In this document: piece by piece, positions 17,922-23,891 of the stretch
Position numbering within the stretch: position 1 is the first letter of the stretch
Layout: every line of letters begins with the position of its first letter
From: Providencia sneebia DSM 19967
Lineage (GTDB): Bacteria > Pseudomonadota > Gammaproteobacteria > Enterobacterales > Enterobacteriaceae
DNA length: 23,891 bases
Direction: 5' to 3'
Assembly (NCBI RefSeq): GCF_000314895.2
Contig: NZ_CM001773.1
Span: forward strand, 836,397-860,287
Notes under the pieces: model-generated
The model's input: only the letters and a program-made list of their open reading frames with translations
Told to the model about the DNA's origin: nothing
Database searches by the model: none
Made by a program: the position numbers and the translations under genes

Positions 17922-19496
17922 ATGCGTAATATTTTTAAGTCACTATTAATTTCTACAGCATTCGCTATCAGTTCTGTAAATATAGCGTATGCTGACCCCC
18001 ATTTAAATTTCGCATGGCCAGTTAATGTTGGGCCGCTTAATCCTCATTTGTATGCGCCTAACCAAATGGCAGGACAAACGATGGTTTATGAACCATTAGT
18101 TCGCTATATGAGTGATGGCACAGTTAAACCTTGGTTAGCGGAATCATGGAATGTTTCCGAGGATGGAAAAACATATATTTTTACTTTGCGTGAAGATGTC
18201 AAATTTTCCAATGGAGAGAAATTTGATGCTGCAGCTGCAAAAGTTAACTTCGATGCAATTTTAGCTAATCGAGAACGCCATGCTTGGCTTGAACTAGCAA
18301 ATCAAATTATTGCCGTTGAAGATATCGCGCCAAATCAATTAAAAATTACCCTAAAAGATGCATATTATCCTATTTTGCAAGAACTCGCTCTGCCAAGACC
18401 ATTTCGTTTCATTGCACCATCACAATTTAAAGAAGGTGGCACAAAAGACGGTATTGTAAAAGCCATTGGTACCGGTCCTTGGGTATTTGCTGATTCAAGA
18501 TTAAGTGAAAAAGATGAGTTTGTTCGTAACGAACTTTACTGGGGTAAAAAGCCAGTTTATGAATCTATTACATTTAAAGTCATTCCCGATCCAAATACCC
18601 GCGCAGTTGCATTCGAAACAGGAGAAATTGATTTACTCTATGGAACGGATGGAATTATTTACCCAGATACCTACCAGCGGTTTAAAAATATGCCTATTTA
18701 TAACGCTAAATTGTCAGAACCTTTGGAAACATTAGTTTTAGCAATAAATACAAAAACAGGCCCAACACGTGATCTTGCTGTTCGCCAAGCTATCAATCAT
18801 GCTGTTGATAAAGATAAAATGATTGAAAAAGTTCTACACGGCACACAATTAAAAGCAGATACGCTTTTTTCAGAAAATGTTCCTTATGCTGATGCGGGTT
18901 TAAAGCCGTATACCTATAACCTTGATGAAGCGAAATTATTGTTAGATAACGCAGGTTGGACGGCTAAAACTGAAAATGGTATTCGAGAAAAATCAGGTGA
19001 ACCTCTTGTTGTTGAACTCAATTTTGTTGGTACTGATGCTGTAGCTAAATCAATTGCTGAAGTTGTTCAAGCTGATTTACGTCGAATTGGCGTAGATGTG
19101 AAATTAGTTGGTGAAGAAGAAAGTAGCATATATTCACGCCAAAAAGATGGCCGCTTTGGTATGATTTTTAATGGTACATGGGGCGCACCTTTTGATCCTC
19201 ATGCATTTGTTAGCTCAATGCGCATTCCTTCTCATGCTGATTACCAAGCTCAACAAGGTTTAGCGGATAAAGCGCAAATTGATGAAAAAATTACTCAAGT
19301 TTTAACCACCACAAATGAAGATGAACGCCGTCATTTATATCATGATATTTTCACACGCTTACATGAAGAAGCTGTTTATCTACCTTTGACTTACATTACA
19401 GCTATTGCTGTATCAAAACCGGAATTAGGTGATATTCCTTTCAGTGCAATGTCGAATGAGATCCCATTTGACCAGCTAGCACCTGTCACAAAATAG
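17922..19496 (+). CDS. nikA: Nickel ABC transporter, periplasmic binding protein NikA
   Basis: A 524-residue solute-binding protein of the peptide/nickel family (SBP_bac_5) with a signal peptide cleaved after ...VNIAYA. It captures chelated nickel, Ni-(L-His)2 in E. coli, and delivers it to NikBC. It aligns with E. coli NikA nearly end to end, e.g. [19 protein letters not shown] and [11 protein letters not shown]. Pocket residues in this numbering: Y44, M49, R119, W122, R159, W420 and H438, the direct nickel ligand (His416 of mature E. coli NikA). All are kept, but the pocket Tyr402 is Phe here (F424 in TWGAPFDPH). A GGAG box lies 8 nt before the ATG. It leads nikABCDE, with nikB 13 bp downstream. 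Nickel rather than peptide specificity follows from H438 and the overall match. Confidence 0.95.
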   Translation: MRNIFKSLLISTAFAISSVNIAYADPHLNFAWPVNVGPLNPHLYAPNQMAGQTMVYEPLVRYMSDGTVKPWLAESWNVSEDGKTYIFTLREDVKFSNGEKFDAAAAKVNFDAILANRERHAWLELANQIIAVEDIAPNQLKITLKDAYYPILQELALPRPFRFIAPSQFKEGGTKDGIVKAIGTGPWVFADSRLSEKDEFVRNELYWGKKPVYESITFKVIPDPNTRAVAFETGEIDLLYGTDGIIYPDTYQRFKNMPIYNAKLSEPLETLVLAINTKTGPTRDLAVRQAINHAVDKDKMIEKVLHGTQLKADTLFSENVPYADAGLKPYTYNLDEAKLLLDNAGWTAKTENGIREKSGEPLVVELNFVGTDAVAKSIAEVVQADLRRIGVDVKLVGEEESSIYSRQKDGRFGMIFNGTWGAPFDPHAFVSSMRIPSHADYQAQQGLADKAQIDEKITQVLTTTNEDERRHLYHDIFTRLHEEAVYLPLTYITAIAVSKPELGDIPFSAMSNEIPFDQLAPVTK

Positions 19497-19509
19497 CAGG
19501 TTTACGATT

Positions 19510-20454
19510 ATGATCCGATTTATTATTCGACGTATACTCTTGCTAATTCCAATGTTGCTTGGTACTTCGTTGTTTATCTTTTTAATCCTACGTTTGGGTC
19601 CTTCGGACCCCGCTTTGGATTATCTTCGGTTATCAAAAATTCCACCGACACCACAAGCTTTAGAACATGCTCGTGAATTCCTTGGTCTTGATAAACCGAT
19701 CATGACGCAATATTTTGACTGGCTTTCAGATGCATTACATTTGAATTTTGGGATTTCATACGCAACCCAAAAACCAGTCTTGCCTGATATTCTTTATTTT
19801 TTACCTACAACACTACAACTTGCTGGGCTTGCACTCGCATTGACTATTTTGATTTCTATACCAATGGGCATGCTATCAGCACGTTATAGAGAAAAATGGC
19901 CAGATCAACTTGTGCGTCTTATCGCTTTTATTGGTGTTTCAATGCCAAACTTTTGGTTGGGATTTTTGCTTATCCTTCTTTTTTCTATTCATCTAGGATG
20001 GCTTCCACCAATGGGAATAGGTGGTGCTAAGCACCTGATTATGCCTGTTATTGCAATATCGCTTATGTCACTGGCGATTAATGCACGGTTGTTACGAGCA
20101 AGCATGTTGGAAGTTTCAGGGCAACGGCATGTTCGCTATGCTCGTCTTCGTGGATTGTCTGAAATGACCGTTGAACGTTCCCATATTTTACGTAATGCAT
20201 GGTTGCCGATTATTACAGCAATCGGAATGCATATTGGCGAATTGCTTGGTGGCACGTTAATCATTGAAAGCATTTTCAGCTGGCCTGGTCTTGGGCGTTA
20301 TGCAGTATCCGCTATCATGAATAGAGATTATCCTGTTATTCAATGTTTTACACTATTGATGGTAGTAATTTTTGTTCTCTGTAACCTAATTGTTGATATT
20401 ATTTATGCGATTGCTGATCCTCGTATCCGGCTTTCTGCGGAGGGCGTAGAATGA
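19510..20454 (+). CDS. nikB: Nickel ABC transporter permease NikB
   Basis: A 314-residue inner-membrane permease, the same length as E. coli NikB, with about six membrane segments and the N-terminal signature [14 protein letters not shown] of the DppB/OppB group. The cytoplasmic EAA loop that docks with the ATPases is visible as [20 protein letters not shown] followed by NAWLP (~205-230). It pairs with NikC to form the channel. AGG lies 9 nt before the ATG. The stop overlaps the nikC start (ATGA). Nickel specificity is assigned from the operon, since permeases of this group look alike. Confidence 0.94.
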   Translation: MIRFIIRRILLLIPMLLGTSLFIFLILRLGPSDPALDYLRLSKIPPTPQALEHAREFLGLDKPIMTQYFDWLSDALHLNFGISYATQKPVLPDILYFLPTTLQLAGLALALTILISIPMGMLSARYREKWPDQLVRLIAFIGVSMPNFWLGFLLILLFSIHLGWLPPMGIGGAKHLIMPVIAISLMSLAINARLLRASMLEVSGQRHVRYARLRGLSEMTVERSHILRNAWLPIITAIGMHIGELLGGTLIIESIFSWPGLGRYAVSAIMNRDYPVIQCFTLLMVVIFVLCNLIVDIIYAIADPRIRLSAEGVE

Positions 20455-21314
20455 TGGACATTTTATTAAAATCCCCTCCCGTTTGGAAAACACTTTGCCG
20501 TAATCTTTTATTATGGTTTGCTGTATCTGTTGTGATTCTTTTAATTATTGCAATGATTGCAGGGCCTTGGATTTCACCCCATGATCCAAATCTTGTTGAG
20601 CTATCTAAACGTTTACAGTCGCCAGATAGCGAACATTGGTTAGGTACAGATCATTTAGGTCGAGATATTCTTTCGCGGCTGATTGTTGGAACTCAAGTTT
20701 CTCTTGGGGCAGTGGCAATCACATTGGCAATTATTATGATATTGGGTCTGGTAATTGGTGGAATATCTGGCTTTGTCGGCGGTAGAACAGACCAGATTAT
20801 TATGCGTTTTACTGATGTATTTCTGACCTTCCCAACGTTAGTTCTTGCACTATTTTTGATTGGTATTTTAGGCACTGGGCTAGTGAATGTGATTATTGCG
20901 ATAGCATTATCTCATTGGGCGTGGTACGCCCGAATTGTTCGTGGGATTATTTTGTCATTACGCCATCGTGAGTTTTTATTAGCAGCCCGTTTGAGTGGCG
21001 CTAGCCATAGCCGAATATTTATTAAGCACTTATTTCCTGCGACAATTTCTCAACTTATTGTCTTAGCAACATTAGATATTGGGCACATGATGTTGCATGT
21101 TTCAGGGCTTTCATTCTTAGGGCTTGGCGTCATGGCTCCCACGGCTGAATGGGGTGTCATGATTAGTGATGCTCGCCAATTTGTTTGGACATCACCAATG
21201 CTTATTTTTTGGCCGGGATTATTCCTTTTCTTTAGTGTGATGGCATTTAATATTTTAGGGGATGCATTACGAGATCGCCTTGATCCATCACTGAGGGCGA
21301 ATATATGTCATTAA
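20451..21314 (+). CDS. nikC: Nickel ABC transporter permease NikC
   Basis: A 287-residue partner permease of the DppC/OppC group. The N-terminal part contains one membrane segment and the conserved [16 protein letters not shown] motif (~63-78). The EAA loop reads [20 protein letters not shown] (~182-201). The block [14 protein letters not shown] and the later [19 protein letters not shown] are shared with E. coli NikC. It is about ten residues longer than E. coli NikC, at the N-terminus. The first ATG of an ATG-ATG pair follows GGAGGG at good spacing, so it is taken as the start. It overlaps nikB by four and nikD by ten bases. Confidence 0.94.
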   Translation: MMDILLKSPPVWKTLCRNLLLWFAVSVVILLIIAMIAGPWISPHDPNLVELSKRLQSPDSEHWLGTDHLGRDILSRLIVGTQVSLGAVAITLAIIMILGLVIGGISGFVGGRTDQIIMRFTDVFLTFPTLVLALFLIGILGTGLVNVIIAIALSHWAWYARIVRGIILSLRHREFLLAARLSGASHSRIFIKHLFPATISQLIVLATLDIGHMMLHVSGLSFLGLGVMAPTAEWGVMISDARQFVWTSPMLIFWPGLFLFFSVMAFNILGDALRDRLDPSLRANICH

Positions 21315-22099
21315 ATCAAACCTCACTTCAGGTAAAGAATTTTTCCGTGGGCTATTTGCATCATGCGCATACACATGTCCTTATTTCAGATTTATCATTC
21401 ACATTAAGACGCGGTGAAGTCTTAGCGTTAGTGGGCGCGAGTGGGTCTGGTAAATCGATGACCTGCTCCGCAATATTGGATATGCTTCCAGAAGGTGTGC
21501 AAAAAATACAAGGAACAGTATTATTAGAAGGGCAAGAAATAAGCGGTAAAATGCTACGAGGTCGACAAGTTGCATCTATTATGCAGAATCCGCGCAGTGC
21601 TTTTAACCCTGTCCGCACAATGTACCAACATATTATTGAAACTCTGAAAGCAACCAAACAGCCGCTTCATGATATTGATAAACGAATTCGAGATGTATTA
21701 GCTGAAGTCGAACTCGGGGATAGTGCCAATATACTCAAGCTATATCCCTTTGAAATGAGTGGCGGTATGTTACAAAGAATGATGATTGCGATTGCTATTT
21801 TAAGTGATGCGCCATTTTTATTTGCTGATGAACCAACAACTGACTTAGATTTGATCGTGCAGAAAAAGATCCTTGATCTATTAGACCACGTTGTTTCTGA
21901 TCGAAAAACGGGGTTGTTGTTGATCACTCATGATATGGGCGTTGTTGCGAGGCTTGCTGATAATATTGCGGTATTAAAAAGTGGCGAAATAATTGAGACA
22001 GGTTCAGTGGATGATATTTTTACATCTCCTCATTCAATGATTACTCGTGATCTTATCTCTGCTCATCTTTCTTTATATGGATTGGAGCTTCCAGCATGA
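21305..22099 (+). CDS. nikD: Nickel ABC transporter ATPase NikD
   Basis: A 264-residue ABC ATPase with Walker A GASGSGKS (44-51), Q-loop Q94 in IMQNPRSAFNP, signature EMSGGMLQR (150-158), Walker B FLFADE (171-176) and switch H209 in ITHDMG. The signature has Met where the usual LSGGQ has Leu and Gln. I recall the same MSGGM in E. coli NikD, so it is a family trait rather than damage. It powers nickel import as one half of the NikDE pair. The start lies inside the end of nikC and is preceded by GAGGG. The stop overlaps nikE (ATGA). Confidence 0.95.
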   Translation: MSLNQTSLQVKNFSVGYLHHAHTHVLISDLSFTLRRGEVLALVGASGSGKSMTCSAILDMLPEGVQKIQGTVLLEGQEISGKMLRGRQVASIMQNPRSAFNPVRTMYQHIIETLKATKQPLHDIDKRIRDVLAEVELGDSANILKLYPFEMSGGMLQRMMIAIAILSDAPFLFADEPTTDLDLIVQKKILDLLDHVVSDRKTGLLLITHDMGVVARLADNIAVLKSGEIIETGSVDDIFTSPHSMITRDLISAHLSLYGLELPA

Positions 22100-22899
22100 C
22101 ACTGATCGCTATTGAACATTTGACAAAAAGTTATCGCAGTCATTCATTATTAGGAACAAGTGAGCCTCGTTGTATTCTCAACGATATTTCACTGACACTA
22201 AATGAGAATGAAACAGTTGCATTACTAGGGCGCAGTGGTTGTGGAAAAAGTACCTTGGCCCGTCAAATCTGTGGATTAGAATATCCAGAGAAAGGACATG
22301 TGTTATATCGCGGAACACCTATTCGTAAGCTAAATAAAACACAATATCAGCAATTTCGTTCAGAAATACAGATGGTTTTTCAAGATCCGCCAAGTGCTGT
22401 AGATCCGCGATTTACTATTGAGCAGATCATAGATGAGCCATTGAAATGTCTTACAACTTTAGATGAGCAGCAACGTAAATTAAGAATAGAAGAATTATTG
22501 GCGCAAGTAGAACTGCCGTTATCTGTGTTGAGTAAGTTACCATCACAAATAAGTGGTGGGCAATTGCAACGCATTTGTGTTGCTCGCGCGCTAGCATCAG
22601 ACCCCAAATTAGTCATCCTTGATGAAGCTGTTTCTAATTTGGATATTCATTTACAAGCATCATTGCTGACTTTGTTAAAGCGATTACAAGAAGAACAAGG
22701 TATTGCTTACTTATTTGTGACCCATGATTTGCGTTTAGTTAGTCGTTTTGCTGCGCGGGTTGTTGTGATGGATGAAGGGATAATTGTCGAAACATCGCCA
22801 CAGGGGTGTATTGAACAATTATGTCATCCTGCATCATTAGCCCTAAAAAATGCCGTTTTACCTCCATTTCCAACTCCTCGTCAACGTACGCTTGCGTGA
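22096..22899 (+). CDS. nikE: Nickel ABC transporter ATPase NikE
   Basis: A 267-residue ABC ATPase, the second nucleotide-binding subunit. Walker A is GRSGCGKS (45-52), Q-loop Q96 in MVFQDPPSAVDPR, signature ISGGQ (152-156), Walker B KLVILDE (171-177), and switch H210 in VTHDLR. The C-terminal LKNAVLPPFP matches the NikE tail of E. coli, which helps tell it from DppF and OppF. It is the last gene of the operon: a 12-bp hairpin follows 11 bp after the stop. In E. coli nikR comes next; here it does not. Confidence 0.95.
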   Translation: MTLIAIEHLTKSYRSHSLLGTSEPRCILNDISLTLNENETVALLGRSGCGKSTLARQICGLEYPEKGHVLYRGTPIRKLNKTQYQQFRSEIQMVFQDPPSAVDPRFTIEQIIDEPLKCLTTLDEQQRKLRIEELLAQVELPLSVLSKLPSQISGGQLQRICVARALASDPKLVILDEAVSNLDIHLQASLLTLLKRLQEEQGIAYLFVTHDLRLVSRFAARVVVMDEGIIVETSPQGCIEQLCHPASLALKNAVLPPFPTPRQRTLA

Positions 22900-22910
22900 T
22901 ATTTCTTTAG

Positions 22911-22961
22911 TTGTTGGCTTTATCTTTAGTATGTTTGAGTAAAGCCAACAATTATCTTTCC
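22911..22961 (+). terminator. Probable terminator of nikABCDE
   Basis: TTGTTGGCTTTA (22911-22922) pairs perfectly over twelve bases with TAAAGCCAACAA (22940-22951) around a 17-nt loop, and TTATCTTT follows. The T tract is interrupted and the loop is long, so termination may be incomplete. The position 11 bp after nikE makes this the best explanation. Confidence 0.72.
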
Positions 22962-23186
22962 TAGTTAATGTGTTATTAGGCACTCTTCTTGAAATACTGG
23001 CTCACTGACAATACAAATTTCAATATGTATTTTTCAGATTCACAAAATACTGTTCGAGCCATTGAAAAAGCTTATTGTTAGTGGCTAAGGTTGTACACTA
23101 ACAAAAATCAATGCTGATCAAGCCTTTTTTATTACCAACTATAACATTATGTTAGGTCGTGATTTCTTTCAAAAAGTATGATGTAG
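22962..23186. other. Non-coding gap between nikE and the Sel1 gene, with a 9-bp hairpin
   Basis: No gene is visible. TTGTTAGTG (23075-23083) pairs perfectly with CACTAACAA (23096-23104) around a 12-nt loop. On the minus strand the stem is followed after four bases by a short T run (TAAGCTTTTTC), so it may end the Sel1 transcript, whose stop is ~83 bp away. No nikR is present. Confidence 0.45.
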
Positions 23187-23891
23187 CTATGGATTTGCTG
23201 GCGATTGCAGTGCTAAGCAAGCTTTTTGTAAGCCATTATCGCAAGCCAACTGAAAGTAATAACGGGCGGCATGTAACGATTTTTGCTCCACGTCCCCTTT
23301 TTGAATGAGCCAACCCAAATTGTACTGTGCATAGGCGTTATTTTGCTCGGCGGCGCGCATAAACCATTTCTGTGCTTGTTCAATAGACACTGGCACACTG
23401 TCCCCTTGATAATAGAGCAACCCTAAATTGAGTTGGGCATCGCTATCACCGAATTCCGCTGCTTGGGTAAAATAGTCCAGCGCCTTGGCTTTATCCACCG
23501 TTCCGCCTTTACCTTGCCAATAAAACCACCCTAAATTATTCAATGCAAAAGCATGCCCTTGCGCTGCGGAAGCTTGATACCACTTCAGCGCTTCATTGAG
23601 GTCTGGCTTGCCACTTGCGCCATTTTCATACAGCCAACCCAACATATTTTGGGCAGAAGGATGCCCTTGCTCGGCGGACGCTTGGAACCATTTTAAAGCA
23701 AGTGAGGGTGCGGTTGGGGAGTGCTCACTTTCGTCAAGGTACAACCAGCCAAGTTGGTGCTGCGCATCCGCATCCCCTTGTTCTGCGGCGAGGGTTAACC
23801 AGTGCAGGGCTTGCGGGCGTGATTTCGCCACGCCTTCGCCTTTTTCATACAGTAATCCCAATTGATATTGGGCGGGTAAACTGCCTTGCTT
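23187..23891 (-). CDS. Sel1-repeat (tetratricopeptide-like) protein, N-terminus outside window
   Basis: The frame stays open to the right edge (K-Q-G-S-L-P-A-Q-Y-Q-L-G ...), so the start is missing; a TTG at 23861 is internal. The visible ~234 residues are almost entirely Sel1 repeats of about 36 residues. About six copies can be seen, each with the A-x-x-Q/L-x-x-L-G-x-x-Y core (e.g. DADAQHQLGWLY, HPSAQNMLGWLY, DSDAQLNLGLLY, NAYAQYNLGWL) followed by a W/Y-F-x-x-A-A-E-x-G helix. Such alpha-solenoids act as protein-interaction scaffolds in envelope, secretion and signalling roles; a precise function cannot be read here. The last ~25 residues (ARYYFQLACDNGLQKACLAL) form a degenerate final repeat with two Cys. 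G+C is near 50% in a line I counted, above all neighbours, which may reflect repeat composition or separate origin. Confidence 0.88.
   Translation of the reverse strand, partial: KQGSLPAQYQLGLLYEKGEGVAKSRPQALHWLTLAAEQGDADAQHQLGWLYLDESEHSPTAPSLALKWFQASAEQGHPSAQNMLGWLYENGASGKPDLNEALKWYQASAAQGHAFALNNLGWFYWQGKGGTVDKAKALDYFTQAAEFGDSDAQLNLGLLYYQGDSVPVSIEQAQKWFMRAAEQNNAYAQYNLGWLIQKGDVEQKSLHAARYYFQLACDNGLQKACLALQSPANP

Noticed and set aside
23176..23181. GTATGA as half of a NikR box
   Set aside because: No TCATAC follows at the 16-bp spacing, and it lies downstream of the nik operon.
1..23891. CRISPR arrays, tRNA/rRNA genes, insertion sequences, phage genes or a new defence-type gene cluster
   Set aside because: I saw no regularly spaced repeats, cloverleaf sequence, transposase motifs, integrase or unfamiliar multi-gene cassette. 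Nearly all coding sequence belongs to known families.

Overview
The window reads as a chromosomal segment of an AT-rich enterobacterium of the Morganellaceae; Providencia is my best guess, Proteus or a close relative is possible. The reasons are low G+C, Nar and Nik proteins that align almost end to end with the E. coli ones (compared from memory), an MrpJ-type fimbrial regulator of the kind Proteus and Providencia carry in many copies, and a mix of fimbrial and trimeric-autotransporter adhesin genes. The species call is inference.

Layout. (1) 1-608: the C-terminal end of a trimeric autotransporter (YadA-type) adhesin and its terminator. (2) 918-1238, minus: a small XRE/MrpJ-like regulator, then about 0.9 kb of very AT-rich DNA without a gene. 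(3) 2113-13133: a complete nitrate-respiration island. narXL (sensor and regulator) is on the minus strand. narK (nitrate/nitrite transport) and narGHJI (membrane nitrate reductase) are on the plus strand. The 311-bp narX/narK gap holds one near-consensus FNR site and four to five NarL heptamers. Only 66 bp separate narK from narG, so narKGHJI is probably one operon. (4) 13134-15148: a fimbrial remnant butted directly against the narI stop codon. It consists of the last ~180 residues of an outer-membrane usher (a pseudogene) and an intact-looking two-domain fimbrial adhesin, closed by a strong terminator. (5) 15195-16217, minus: an outer-membrane beta-barrel porin-like protein, then 1.7 kb of extremely AT-rich non-coding DNA. 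(6) 17770-22951: a complete nikABCDE nickel ABC importer with a promoter carrying two matching palindromes, but no nikR behind it. (7) 23187-23891, minus: a Sel1-repeat protein of higher G+C, cut by the window edge.

How they work together. Without oxygen, FNR would activate narK. Nitrate sensed by NarX would phosphorylate NarL, which would act at the heptamers between narX and narK. NarK brings nitrate in and nitrite out, NarGHI reduces nitrate with quinol electrons, and NarJ matures NarG. The nik operon supplies nickel for enzymes such as urease or hydrogenases, none of which is encoded here. No terminator is visible between narI and the adhesin gene, so nar transcripts could run into it.

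I did not find a clearly new multi-gene system. The observations most worth checking are the narI/usher junction and possible read-through into the orphan adhesin, the paired palindromes at the nikA promoter where a NikR box would be expected, the MrpJ-like regulator with a palindrome just upstream, the missing cysteine cluster in NarX, and the Phe in place of a substrate-site Tyr in NikA.
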